Positions 25,481 to 33,387 of a stretch of 34,623 nt of DNA are shown here, one piece after another. This DNA is from JBJXGE01 sp046154185. GTDB taxonomy: Bacteria > Planctomycetota > UBA8108 > UBA1146 > JAJFFE01. A program made the position numbers and the translations under genes. Numbering within the stretch: position 1 is the first letter of the stretch; every line of letters begins with the position of its first letter. Under the pieces are notes generated by a model. It was not told the DNA's origin and made no database searches. It worked only from the letters and a program-made list of their open reading frames with translations. The DNA lies in assembly GCA_046154185.1 (NCBI GenBank), contig JBJXGE010000080.1, positions 1-34,623 on the forward strand, in the 5' to 3' direction.

Positions 25481-26416
25481 CTATTTCGGCTCTTTCGGTT
25501 CTTTCGGCTCTCTCTTGAGCGCGTCGCGTCGCTGCTTAAACCACGTATCGTAGTGCTCCTTGGTATCAAAGTAGACTTTAGCGTTGAGTGCTGGCACATA
25601 GTGCGAGTAACCCGACGCCCGTTCCACTTGCTCCCCACACACCGCACACGGAGCAAACGGCGATTCCTTGAGCTCCACGCAACCGGGCGGAATTTCGAAG
25701 AGATCGTCTTGGGGTGGCAATTCCGCGATGCTCGTGGCTCGAACTTCCAGCGGTCGAGTGACGACTTCGCCGACGACTTTGATCTTCGCTTGCAGCGGCA
25801 CGCCGGGAATCTTGCGGAGCGCCTCCAACACTTCGTTGGAGAACGCGCCGACCCGCCGATAGAAATCAAAGAACGGAATGCTCACCGGTAGGTCGGTCGC
25901 GACGAGCGCGTCGACGATGAGCCGGCCGTTCTCGGAAACGAGGTAGCGGCGCGTCTTGTGCCCGAGGTAGTCCTCGGCGGATTGTTCTTCGACTGTGACC
26001 TTACGGACCAGTTGGCCAGCCTCGACGATCAAATAATTATCGCGAAGAATGCGATCACGCACCGCGTCGCTCTCCGCCAGCGCTTGGCGCAACTGATCCT
26101 GCTCGCGCACATCGCGCCGACGCTGGATCTGCTCGTGCTCCTTACCCAGCGTGTAGTGCTTCGAGTCGGCGGCGACCTCGTAAACGAGCGGCTTTTCGCG
26201 ATCTAACCGCAAAATGAAGTAGCGATTCGCTGATGGGTCGTTCAGCCGCAACCGATCTTTCGTCATGAAAAGTTGCTGCTCGACTGCCTCGTCGACTTTC
26301 TGCGTGGCGCCGGTCACGACTTGTTCGAATCGCAGTACGGGATTGGCTGGTGGCGCTACCGTTGGCGACTGGAGCAAACCAAATGACGCGAGAAACAAGC
26401 CGTAAGCAAACTTCAC
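25481..26416 (-). CDS. Exported hypothetical protein with C-terminal CxxC
   Basis: I do not recognise this 311-aa protein. It starts with a short hydrophobic signal-like segment (KFAYGLFLASFGLLQS). The next 230 residues look like an outer-membrane-lipoprotein-sorting-type beta fold that reads phrases such as VLRFEQVVTGA, MTKDRLRLND and FILRLDREKPLVYEVA, resembling DUF4412-like proteins. The C-terminus has CAVCGEQVERA followed by YFDTKEHYDTWF, like a small metal-binding or TRASH-type module. The tail is a KEPKEPKEPK repeat. The start is GTG 26416, because AGGTGA lies five bases upstream; the longer frame from 26479 lacks this. Function unknown. Confidence 0.7.
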   Translation of the reverse strand: MKFAYGLFLASFGLLQSPTVAPPANPVLRFEQVVTGATQKVDEAVEQQLFMTKDRLRLNDPSANRYFILRLDREKPLVYEVAADSKHYTLGKEHEQIQRRRDVREQDQLRQALAESDAVRDRILRDNYLIVEAGQLVRKVTVEEQSAEDYLGHKTRRYLVSENGRLIVDALVATDLPVSIPFFDFYRRVGAFSNEVLEALRKIPGVPLQAKIKVVGEVVTRPLEVRATSIAELPPQDDLFEIPPGCVELKESPFAPCAVCGEQVERASGYSHYVPALNAKVYFDTKEHYDTWFKQRRDALKREPKEPKEPK

Positions 26417-26529
26417 AACGATCACCTTTCTCGAACATCCATCGCTTGGCGGCAAACATCGTGGCGCACGTCCGCCCACCTACTACGAACGAGTGGGCAT
26501 GTTAATCACGCGAATCCGAATGAGAAGGA

Positions 26530-26805
26530 TTAGTTGGCTGGAGCTGGCCTGGCGGCGGGCGCCGCGCCGAATCGGTTCGGGCGGAGCGCGCGCTCGATCG
26601 CGTCCTGCGCAGCGGGCGGCGCAACGCAAGTTGCAGCGCAATGTCCATCACCCGCCGAGTAGAGCCCAGCCACGCAATCTGCTAATTCGTGTTTGGCAAG
26701 AAACTCACCGAGGTGTGCTACGAAGTGCTCGGCCTTGGGTCGGGCCAGCGGACCGAAAAAGTCCCAAAAATAAGTCTGATTTCCGCCGCGCGCCGACTCG
26801 GTCAC
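26530..26805 (-). CDS. Small uncharacterised protein coupled to the M28 peptidase
   Basis: A 91-aa protein with a structured-looking core: TYFWDFFGPLARPKAEHFVAHL, then FLAKHEL, a Cys-containing strand (GLYSAGDGHCAATCVAP) and an AQDAIERALRPNRF helix, ending in an Ala/Pro tail. The GTG start at 26805 overlaps the peptidase TGA (GTGA), so translation is coupled, which argues strongly that this is a real gene. The length and beta-alpha pattern suggest a small alpha/beta domain; I cannot name a family or function. It has no signal peptide, unlike the exported peptidase. Confidence 0.65.
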   Translation of the reverse strand: MTESARGGNQTYFWDFFGPLARPKAEHFVAHLGEFLAKHELADCVAGLYSAGDGHCAATCVAPPAAQDAIERALRPNRFGAAPAARPAPAN

Positions 26806-28310
26806 TTGAATTCGCCTTCATGCATCGCGCACTCGTACGCACACAAGAACATTAGCCGGGAGATGTTTTGAATCTTGATCGGATCGATAAGCTCAACGTC
26901 GTCTTTTTCCGTGTGGTACTGCGGATGGTCGCCGCCGTAGATAAAAATCGCCGGGATGCCGCGCTCGATGAACGCGGCTTGATCTGACCGACCCATGTAC
27001 TCGTCCATACCCTCCGGATTCAAGTAGATGTCGAAATACTTGGCGACGCCCTCGGCGATCGAATTCAGGCCCGGAAAGCGCGCATCGCTGCCATAACGCA
27101 TCTCGCGCGGTCCGTTGCGAGAAATCATGTCCATGTTCAGCATTGCTTTGATGCGATCGAGCGGGATCGACGCCGCGTCCACGAAGTGCTTGGAGCCGAG
27201 GAGTCCCAGCTCCTCCGCGTCGAAGGAAATGAACACGATGCTACGCTTCGGCACCAAATTGTTCGCGGCGAAGGCCTCGGCGAGTTCGATGAGTCCGGAG
27301 CTGCCGGATGCGTTGTCGTCGGCGCCATTGTGAATTTCGCCAGGTTTGCCTTTCGTCAGCCGCGGGTCTTCCGCGAGCCCAACGTGGTCATAGTGGGCGC
27401 CGACGACGATGTATTCGTCGCGCAGAATGGGATCACTGCCGCGTAACACTCCGACAATGTTCTTGCCCATCCCGTACAAAAAACCAGCGCGAGAAACTTC
27501 CAGCGTCACCTCACCACTGCCGAGGCCGTGGATTTCGGTCGCCGCCAGCTTTACGACACGGGTGAGATTCTGTCCGTACTTGCCCAACAATCGATCGCAC
27601 GCTTTCGTGCTCAGTCGAACGACCGGAATCGCAGTTGCAGTGTCGACCACACCCTTCGGCCATTCATTCTCGACGCCGCGCAATTCTTCCGCTGAAGGTC
27701 CAATGACGAGCAATGCCTTCGCCCCTGCCGCAGCCAGAGCTTCGACCAATGGTCGGATCAACTCCGAATCGGATGGCATGGAAACTCGAGCGAGCACAAT
27801 CTTGCCGCGCACTTTGTCGAAGCTGCTGACTTCACTCCCGAGAAAGGCCAATGGGCCCGAAGCCCATGCTTCCGCTGACAACTGGTGCGGCAAGAAGTCC
27901 TTGCCAAGCTCAAACTCCACCGGATTGTCCTTCAGTTTCTTCCGAATCCAGAGCCGGTTGCTGAGCGCGAGCGGCCCCTCGCGCCGCTTTCGCACATTGA
28001 TCGGGAACGGTTGCAGATAGCTCCCGGCCGTGCCACTTGGCACGAGGCCGATTTCTTGGAATCGACGCGAGATGTACTCGGCAGCAAGACGTCCGCCTTC
28101 TTCGCCGGCGGCGCGACCCTGATACGCATCGGAAGCCAGCACTTCGACGTGTTTGTAGCACTCTTGCGTCTTAATGCTGTTGAACGCTTTCCGCACGTCG
28201 CCGGGCCATTCCTTCTTGCCGAGCGTGTTGGTGGGAACACTCAACCCGGTCGTTAACAACACTACGACCAGTGGGCCACAGAGAATCAAGTTGCGCGGAA
28301 TCTTGCTCAT
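26802..28310 (-). CDS. Secreted M28-family metallopeptidase (PA-domain aminopeptidase)
   Basis: The predicted 502-aa protein has an N-terminal signal/anchor helix (about 6-24). A protease-associated (PA) insert spans about 130-260. The M28 catalytic domain has the full co-catalytic zinc set: His306 in GAHYDHVG, Asp331 in HNGADDNASG, Glu366-Glu367 in FDAEELGLLG, Asp394 in LNMDMISRN and His466 in DHPQYHTEKDD. Such enzymes are exported aminopeptidases or related carboxypeptidases that trim peptides outside the cell. ATG 28310 has GGAG six bases upstream; the longer frame to 28433 is rejected for lack of a site and of family similarity. The coupled 91-aa gene follows. Exact peptide specificity is not readable. 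Confidence 0.93.
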   Translation of the reverse strand: MSKIPRNLILCGPLVVVLLTTGLSVPTNTLGKKEWPGDVRKAFNSIKTQECYKHVEVLASDAYQGRAAGEEGGRLAAEYISRRFQEIGLVPSGTAGSYLQPFPINVRKRREGPLALSNRLWIRKKLKDNPVEFELGKDFLPHQLSAEAWASGPLAFLGSEVSSFDKVRGKIVLARVSMPSDSELIRPLVEALAAAGAKALLVIGPSAEELRGVENEWPKGVVDTATAIPVVRLSTKACDRLLGKYGQNLTRVVKLAATEIHGLGSGEVTLEVSRAGFLYGMGKNIVGVLRGSDPILRDEYIVVGAHYDHVGLAEDPRLTKGKPGEIHNGADDNASGSSGLIELAEAFAANNLVPKRSIVFISFDAEELGLLGSKHFVDAASIPLDRIKAMLNMDMISRNGPREMRYGSDARFPGLNSIAEGVAKYFDIYLNPEGMDEYMGRSDQAAFIERGIPAIFIYGGDHPQYHTEKDDVELIDPIKIQNISRLMFLCAYECAMHEGEFK

Positions 28311-28557
28311 GCCAGCTCCAACTCTTCGAACGACGTTTGGTGGAGAAGTGTCAACGGATGTTTTACGAATAGCAAGGCGACGGTGTTTTCTCGTGTCCGC
28401 GTGCGACTCGCCATGAATTCCCCGAGAGATCAAAACGACTTAAGCACTCCGAGGAAATCTTGCCTAGACAGACGGCTCGGAGTTGGGCAATCCTCTCGTT
28501 ACATGGGGACGAGCGAAGCGCTAGATGTGAGCGATTGCTCGGTGGGAGGCAAAAATC

Positions 28558-28812
28558 ATGGTTGCTCGAAAACTGGCGGGCGTGCAGTTGGTTGGCAGCG
28601 CGACGCCGACTCCTGGGTTGACGGAGATCGACGCCGGCCTCGTCGAGCGCATTTGGCGCCAGACCGGCGGCCGGTTCTCACAAGAACAAATCAGACGGGT
28701 CGCCACCGAGGTCGCGAGCGAGTTCCACGACGCACGCGTGACAGCGTTCGTACCGGTGATTATTCAGCGCAAGACGAGCGAACGACTCGAGTCTCTTTCG
28801 AGCGCCGAATAG
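28558..28812 (+). CDS. Small protein resembling three-helix-bundle dimerisation domain proteins
   Basis: An 84-aa protein whose second half (FSQEQIRRVATEVASEFHDA, then RVTAFVPVIIQRKTSERL) matches the recurrent pattern of small three-helix-bundle dimerisation-domain proteins: a basic helix, an E-F-x-D/H-A-R-V turn, then F-V-P-V. Family assignment is from memory and moderate. ATG 28558 has GGGAGG eight bases upstream, a strong site. There is no signal peptide or membrane segment. It is divergent from the M28 peptidase and converges on the tRNA-Pro. Function unknown; proteins of this type often accompany mobile or stress-related genes, but nothing here shows that. Confidence 0.65.
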   Translation: MVARKLAGVQLVGSATPTPGLTEIDAGLVERIWRQTGGRFSQEQIRRVATEVASEFHDARVTAFVPVIIQRKTSERLESLSSAE

Positions 28813-28890
28813 GTCCGCCGGACTGCGCCGCTCCGCTTTCCAGTTCGTTCGCCGCGTGCCCGCGCCGCCGCGCACAACTCACCTCAAACG

Positions 28891-28922
28891 AAAAAACCCT
28901 GCAAGCTCGACGCCCGCAGGGT
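28891..28922 (-). terminator. Intrinsic terminator of tRNA-Pro
   Basis: On the minus strand ACCCTGC (28922-28916) pairs with GCAGGGT (28902-28896), with a 13-base loop, followed by five more T residues in a row (28895-28891). It lies nine bases past the tRNA 3' end. A textbook Rho-independent terminator. Confidence 0.9.
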
Positions 28923-28930
28923 CTTATTAT

Positions 28931-29008
28931 TGGTCGGGGTGAGAGGATTTGAACCTCCGGCCTCCACGTCCCGAACGTGGCGCTCTAGCCAGACTGAGCC
29001 ACACCCCG
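28931..29008 (-). tRNA. tRNA-Pro (anticodon CGG)
   Basis: A 78-base tRNA. The acceptor stem CGGGGTG/CACCCCG is perfect, the anticodon stem CCACG/CGTGG holds loop TTCGGGA (anticodon CGG, reading CCG), and the T-arm is GGAGG-TTCAAAT-CCTCT. The discriminator is A and CCA is encoded (28933-28931). Promoter and terminator flank it, so it is a single-gene unit. Confidence 0.97.
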
Positions 29009-29030
29009 CTGATTTTCTGAAGAGCGCGGA

Positions 29031-29059
29031 ATGGTAGCCGTGATGCGGCGCATGGTCAA
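29031..29059 (-). promoter_or_regulatory. Putative promoter of tRNA-Pro
   Basis: On the minus strand TTGACC (29059-29054) and TACCAT (29036-29031) lie 17 bases apart, matching 5/6 and 4/6 of the sigma-70 consensus, and 22 bases before the mature tRNA 5' end. Distance and spacing suit a tRNA promoter. Confidence 0.5.
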
Positions 29060-29090
29060 GGCTGCGGTCAGGGTTCCGTCGAGCCGCCGC

Positions 29091-29147
29091 TAAAGAAAGT
29101 CGCACTCCGCGGACGCGCCCATGCGGTGCGTCGACGAAGTGCGACTT
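29091..29147 (-). terminator. Terminator of the dockerin-protein gene
   Basis: A 10-bp perfect stem, AAGTCGCACT (29097-29106) with AGTGCGACTT (29138-29147), contains a second pairing (GACGC/GCGTC) inside. On the minus strand it is followed by TCTTTAG. It lies about 20 bases after the stop at 29169. Confidence 0.75.
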
Positions 29148-29168
29148 AGAGGCTCGATCAAGTCTGAA

Positions 29169-30476
29169 TTACAGGCAGCCCAGTGGGTCGCCCGTCGGAT
29201 CGAGGCCTGCGGGGTTGAACGGCACGGGCGGCGGAGATCCGCCGTCGAACAAGTACGCAATGATGTAGATGCAGTCCGCGATGCGTAGATCGCCGTCGTC
29301 GTTCGCGTCGAGCGCGTCTTCGCACGCGGGCGCGGGACCCTGAGTGAACAGGTAATCGAGGCCGTAGATCGCATCCGCCAAGTCGACCGTGCAGTCGTCG
29401 TTCGCGTCGCCGCGGACGAAGCCGTACGTGAATCCATTCACTACCGAATCACTGCCAAGGTCGTTGCTCACGAGAACATCCACGGAGCCGATGAACGTCG
29501 ACGGCGGAGTCTCGCACGTGAGCTGCGTGTCATCGATGACCACGATGTTCGCCGCCGTCAGACCGCCGAATTCGACGGTTAGTCCCGGCAACGAGAAGCC
29601 CGTGCCAAGGATCGTGACCGTCGTGCCACCACAGTACGGCCCTACGGTCGGTGAAATTCCGCCGTCTGCGATCGTCACCGGGATGATTTCGACGTCACAT
29701 TCGGAAACGACCACGACCGGAGTGCCGGTCGGATCCGGGAAGGCGACTGCGATCCACACGTAGTGATAAGTGCCCGGCGCCAACGGATCGTCGAGGTAGC
29801 TCGTGACGCTCGCGTCGAACATCTCGAGGAGTTCGCCGTCGCGATGGAATAGGACGTAGTCGAAATCGCCGATGAGCTCCCAGGTCAGCGTCGCGAAGGT
29901 CGTCGAACCGACGCAGGTCGGAAGCAGGGCGAATGTCGGCGGCGGAAGGATCGTCACTGTGCCGCCCACCTGCGGCGGCACGACGCTGGCTCCCCCAACG
30001 ACGAGTACGGTCGCAACCGGTGGCGAACCGAGCGTGTCGCAGAAACTCAACTGAGTGATGATCGACGAACTTCCTTCGGGCACCATCCCGATCACTTCAT
30101 ACTCCATGTCGAGAATGTCGTAACCGCTCCCGGCGGGAAGGGTCGCGAGCCCAATGAAGCTGATCACGACACCCATCGTGACGCCAGGGCCGGGAAACGG
30201 ATCGATGTTCGTCTGGTTGAAATCGGGCGGTCCGCCGTTGTTGACGGTTGCCGTCGTCGCGCCATTGGTCGCGCTCAAAATCGACAGCAATGCGCCGTCA
30301 TGACAGATTCCAAAGGACCAACCTTGCGACGCGGACACGGTGTCGAAGAGCACCTGCGACGAGAGAACATCTCCGGTCTCGCCCATTCCACCCGTCACCG
30401 TAAACACATCCGTCTGCGCTTGTAGCGGCAGGCAGGTCAACAGCCCCAACCCCAAACAAACTCGGAAGAATCTCAT
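29169..30476 (-). CDS. Secreted IPT/TIG + type I dockerin-like protein
   Basis: A 435-aa protein. The signal peptide is 1-20 (LPLQA cleavage), and an N-terminal beta-rich region (21-180) resembles a cohesin-like or adhesin fold (VTGGMGETGDVLSSQV, GWSFGICHD). A Fn3-like segment follows at about 190-265, then an IPT/TIG domain at 274-351 (ISPTVGPYCGGTTVTILGTGF). A dockerin pair lies at about 355-415, with two calcium-loop repeats, GDANDDCTVDLADAIY and DANDDGDLRIADCIY. Codons and composition fit the neighbours. Dockerins bind cohesins in cellulosomes, but in this type of bacterium they end secreted proteins of unknown anchoring. ATG 30476 has a perfect AAGGAGG six bases upstream. Promoter and terminator are both visible, so it is monocistronic. 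Confidence 0.88.
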   Translation of the reverse strand: MRFFRVCLGLGLLTCLPLQAQTDVFTVTGGMGETGDVLSSQVLFDTVSASQGWSFGICHDGALLSILSATNGATTATVNNGGPPDFNQTNIDPFPGPGVTMGVVISFIGLATLPAGSGYDILDMEYEVIGMVPEGSSSIITQLSFCDTLGSPPVATVLVVGGASVVPPQVGGTVTILPPPTFALLPTCVGSTTFATLTWELIGDFDYVLFHRDGELLEMFDASVTSYLDDPLAPGTYHYVWIAVAFPDPTGTPVVVVSECDVEIIPVTIADGGISPTVGPYCGGTTVTILGTGFSLPGLTVEFGGLTAANIVVIDDTQLTCETPPSTFIGSVDVLVSNDLGSDSVVNGFTYGFVRGDANDDCTVDLADAIYGLDYLFTQGPAPACEDALDANDDGDLRIADCIYIIAYLFDGGSPPPVPFNPAGLDPTGDPLGCL

Positions 30477-30627
30477 GACTCGCCTCCTTGACTAACCGAC
30501 CGTGATGCACTCCGTGCGTGGACGCTCCACGTCGTACGTGCGAAAACCAGGACAAAAGGTGAAAACAGCCCCATCGACGCTATTTCAGACCCGCCTTGGG
30601 TGTTTGCCCAACCCCCAAGTTCGCACC

Positions 30628-30655
30628 ACTTTAACCTCGCCGATGGGCGTGTCAA
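30628..30655 (-). promoter_or_regulatory. Promoter for the dockerin-protein gene
   Basis: On the minus strand a perfect TTGACA (30655-30650) is followed after 16 bases by TAAAGT (30633-30628, 4/6). The start would be near 30621, leaving a leader of about 145 bases. The leader begins with G-runs that can form alternative hairpins (CTTGGG/CCCAAG and TTGGG/CCCAA, about 30596-30620). Confidence 0.5.
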
Positions 30656-30664
30656 CGGGATCGG

Positions 30665-31534
30665 TCACCGGCGCGCCTGATCGTCGGCCGGCCAGTCGTA
30701 GAATCCGCGGCCGTTTTTTTTCCCGAGTCGACCTGCCCGAACCATGTTACGCAGCAGCACCGGCGGTCGGAATTGCTCGCCGACTTCACGATGTAAGTTT
30801 TCTGCGATCGCGAGGCGAACATCGAGGCCGATCAGGTCCGTCAATCGCAACGGCCCCATCGGATGCTTGTAGCCAAGTTCCATCGCGCGGTCAATTTCCT
30901 GCGCCGATGCCACACCCGCCTCCAGCATGCGGATCGCCTCGAGCCCTAACGCGACGCCGAGACGAGACGTCGCAAAGCCGGGACTGTCATTCACGACAAT
31001 CGGCTCTTTGCCGATTCGTCGCACAAACTCGAGCGCCGCGTCGAGGGTCGCTTGCGAAGTCTCGAGACCTCGAACGATTTCCACCAGCGACATGATGGGA
31101 ACCGGATTGAAGAAATGAAGCCCGATGAATCGGTCAGGATGAGACGCTGCGGCGGCGAGACCGGTAATGGAGAGTGATGACGTGTTGCTCGCCAGAATGC
31201 AGGCCGGACGGACGATTCCGCCGATGCGTTCGAAGGTCGCCATCTTCACGGCTGCCACTTCTGGGACCGCTTCGATCACGATGTCTGCATCGCGCGCCGC
31301 GGACGCCGCGTCGCTCGAGTAAGTCAGTCCGGCGGCTAGAGCATCTCGAGCGGTGGGTGGCGATTTCCCCTTGGAAATTCCTTGTTCAACACTCGCGGCG
31401 ATTTGTCGTCGCGCTTCTAGCAACGCGTGTTCCTGCGTATCGCAAAGCACGGTCGCGATGCCGCTGATGGCCGCAACCTGCGATATGCCTCGACCCATGG
31501 TGCCGGCACCGATCACACACAAGCGACTCAACAT
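30665..31534 (-). CDS. 3-hydroxyacyl-CoA (3-hydroxybutyryl-CoA) dehydrogenase
   Basis: A 289-aa stand-alone short-form enzyme. It has the NAD-binding GAGTMGRGI (residues 10-18), SNTSSL (115-120), the catalytic His139 in GLHFFNP with Glu151 in MSLVEIV, and Asn181 in VNDSPGF. The C-terminal helical domain includes MELGYKHPMGPLRLTDLIGLD. It oxidises 3-hydroxyacyl-CoA to 3-oxoacyl-CoA with NAD+, in beta-oxidation or its reversal to butyryl-CoA; chain length is not readable. ATG 31534 has GGGGA about seven bases upstream. It is divergent from the hydratase operon, which supplies its substrate, across a 200-base spacer. Confidence 0.93.
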   Translation of the reverse strand: MLSRLCVIGAGTMGRGISQVAAISGIATVLCDTQEHALLEARRQIAASVEQGISKGKSPPTARDALAAGLTYSSDAASAARDADIVIEAVPEVAAVKMATFERIGGIVRPACILASNTSSLSITGLAAAASHPDRFIGLHFFNPVPIMSLVEIVRGLETSQATLDAALEFVRRIGKEPIVVNDSPGFATSRLGVALGLEAIRMLEAGVASAQEIDRAMELGYKHPMGPLRLTDLIGLDVRLAIAENLHREVGEQFRPPVLLRNMVRAGRLGKKNGRGFYDWPADDQARR

Positions 31535-31734
31535 TTGGTTTCCCCTGACCGGAAGGACTGCGCGTTCGGATCACGAAAGCGCGAGTCGGGTAGCTGGTCT
31601 TGTAGCAGACGGAATGTTCCGGCATGCTCAGCCTGTTCGCTCGGCAGATCCTAACCGGGGGAACTCGATCTCGGAATTGCGAGATGAGTCCGGCGGCGGC
31701 CGCAGACGAACGAAGTGTTTTCTTGAGTAACAGC

Positions 31735-32526
31735 ATGAGCGAATCCCTCGTCCAGTATTCAGTCTCCAACGCGGGTGTCGCAACGCTGACCCTCAGCGAC
31801 CCACCGGCGAACTGCTATTCGTACGAAATGATGCAATCCCTCGATGTCGCGATCCTAAGAGCGCGCATGGATGAGTCCGTGCATGTCATCGTGATCCGCG
31901 GCGACGGTGAGAAATTTTTTTGCGCCGGCGCCGACATTCGATTACTCAGCCGTTACTCGCCGGACTACAAATACAACTTCTGCCTGCACGCAAACGAGAC
32001 CTTGTCGCGGCTCGAACACACGCCGAAATTGACGATTGCCGCGATCGCCGGACATTGCGTTGGCGGCGGACTTGAAGTTGCGCTCGCCTGCGATTTGCGG
32101 ATCGCCCGCGCTGGCGCTAGCAAGATCGGCATGCCGGAGGTCAATCTCGGCGTCTTGCCGGGCACTGGCGGCACACAGCGATTAGTTCGGCTGGTCGGAA
32201 AATCCAAAGCGATTGAGTGGCTTGCCACTGGATTGTTGATGTCGCCGGAAGAAGCGGTTGGTCACGGCATCCTGAATGCGGTTTGGCCGGCGGAGGAGTT
32301 TTGGCAAAAGCTGGCGCGCTACGCGGAAGGATTTTGCGCGCCCGAGCGCGCGGCGCGCGCCATCGGGCTCATGAAACGTAGTGTGCAAAGTGGTGCGGAA
32401 TCAGCGCTACAGGAAGGGCTCGCGCTCGAGCGCGAATTGCAGCAGCGATTGTTCGATTCGGCGGACGCTCAGGAGGGAATCGCCGCGTATTTGGAGAAGC
32501 GAACGCCGCGATTCCAAGGCCGGTAG
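31735..32526 (+). CDS. Enoyl-CoA hydratase (crotonase family)
   Basis: A 263-aa crotonase-fold protein of normal length. It has the oxyanion-hole segments FFCAGADI (61-68) and GHCVGGGLE (106-114), and both catalytic glutamates: Glu114 in GGGLEVA and Glu135 in GMPEVNLG, followed by LPGTGGTQRL. It hydrates trans-2-enoyl-CoA to 3-hydroxyacyl-CoA, one step before the divergent dehydrogenase. I chose ATG 31735 since the domain begins at once; an in-frame ATG at 31684 would add 17 residues of low quality. It starts a three-gene plus-strand operon. Substrate chain length is not readable. Confidence 0.92.
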   Translation: MSESLVQYSVSNAGVATLTLSDPPANCYSYEMMQSLDVAILRARMDESVHVIVIRGDGEKFFCAGADIRLLSRYSPDYKYNFCLHANETLSRLEHTPKLTIAAIAGHCVGGGLEVALACDLRIARAGASKIGMPEVNLGVLPGTGGTQRLVRLVGKSKAIEWLATGLLMSPEEAVGHGILNAVWPAEEFWQKLARYAEGFCAPERAARAIGLMKRSVQSGAESALQEGLALERELQQRLFDSADAQEGIAAYLEKRTPRFQGR

Positions 32527-32583
32527 GCGACGGACACCTCGGTGCTTCGCGCCTGACTTGAACGCGTAACGAGGGAATTTGCG

Positions 32584-33387
32584 ATGACAATAATTCTGCA
32601 GAATTCGCGGATTGAGGACATTGAAGTCGCGACACTGATCATCGACCATCCCGCGCTGAATATTCTTGATCTCGAGCACTGCGAAGAGCTGTGTAGCTGT
32701 TTGCAGGAAGTTCACGCGGACGACCGTGCGCGCCTCGTCGTCCTGCGTGGAGGCGGCCGTTGCTTCTCGGCCGGCGTTGACATCACGCAGCACACGCCCG
32801 AATTGATGCCCACGCTGCTACCGAAATTCCACGAAGTCTTTGAGCACCTACTGCGACTCCGTGCCGTCACGATCGCGGCTGTTCACGGACACTGTCTCGG
32901 CGGAGCCGCAGAACTGGCACTCGCCTGCGACCGAGTACTGTCTGAGTCCACGGCGCGTATCGGACTGCCGGAAATTGCGCTCGGATGTTTCCCACCGGTA
33001 GCGATTCCGTTTTTGGCGGCGCGGATCGGCCAAGGTCGGGCCATTGAAATGATGATTGGCGGACGTGCGACTGCGCTCGACGAACTCGCGAAGCTGGGGC
33101 TCGTCCATCGGATCGGCGCGGCGGGCCAACTCGATCAACTGCTTTCGGAAGAATACAGCATGTATGCCGGCAAGAGCCCGGCGCTACTCGGGATAATCGC
33201 GGGATTGATGCACGAGGAAGCCCGCAGACTCTGGGCGACGCGCATTCCGGCTGTCGAGAAGGAATACCTTGAAAGGCTGCTACCGCACCCAGATGTGGTA
33301 GAGGGTATTTCTGCATTCCTCGCGAAACGATCGCCGAAGTGGCAAGACCCCGATGAGCGACCGGATCCGCTCGAGGTGCTGCGTTGA
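32584..33387 (+). CDS. Enoyl-CoA hydratase/isomerase, resembling cyclohexa-1,5-dienecarbonyl-CoA hydratase
   Basis: A 267-aa crotonase-fold protein with both catalytic glutamates present (Glu110 in GGAAELAL, Glu130 in LPEIALG). The segment after the second Glu reads GCFPPVA instead of the usual GxxPGxGG. With FSAGVDITQHTPELMPTLLP, that pattern is the one I associate with cyclohexa-1,5-dienecarbonyl-CoA hydratases (Dch/BamR), enzymes of anaerobic benzoyl-CoA breakdown. No benzoyl-CoA reductase is in view, so the true substrate may be another dienoyl- or enoyl-CoA. Start ATG 32584 has GAGGGA seven bases upstream. It is 57 bases after the first hydratase and overlaps the dehydrogenase start. Confidence 0.85.
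   Translation: MTIILQNSRIEDIEVATLIIDHPALNILDLEHCEELCSCLQEVHADDRARLVVLRGGGRCFSAGVDITQHTPELMPTLLPKFHEVFEHLLRLRAVTIAAVHGHCLGGAAELALACDRVLSESTARIGLPEIALGCFPPVAIPFLAARIGQGRAIEMMIGGRATALDELAKLGLVHRIGAAGQLDQLLSEEYSMYAGKSPALLGIIAGLMHEEARRLWATRIPAVEKEYLERLLPHPDVVEGISAFLAKRSPKWQDPDERPDPLEVLR

Noticed and set aside
28349..28354. A perfect minus-strand TTGACA upstream of the M28 peptidase.
   Set aside because: No acceptable -10 element lies 16-18 bases downstream.
31610..31621. CGGAA-TG-TTCCG palindrome between the divergent acyl-CoA genes.
   Set aside because: Arms of only five bases are expected by chance at this base composition.
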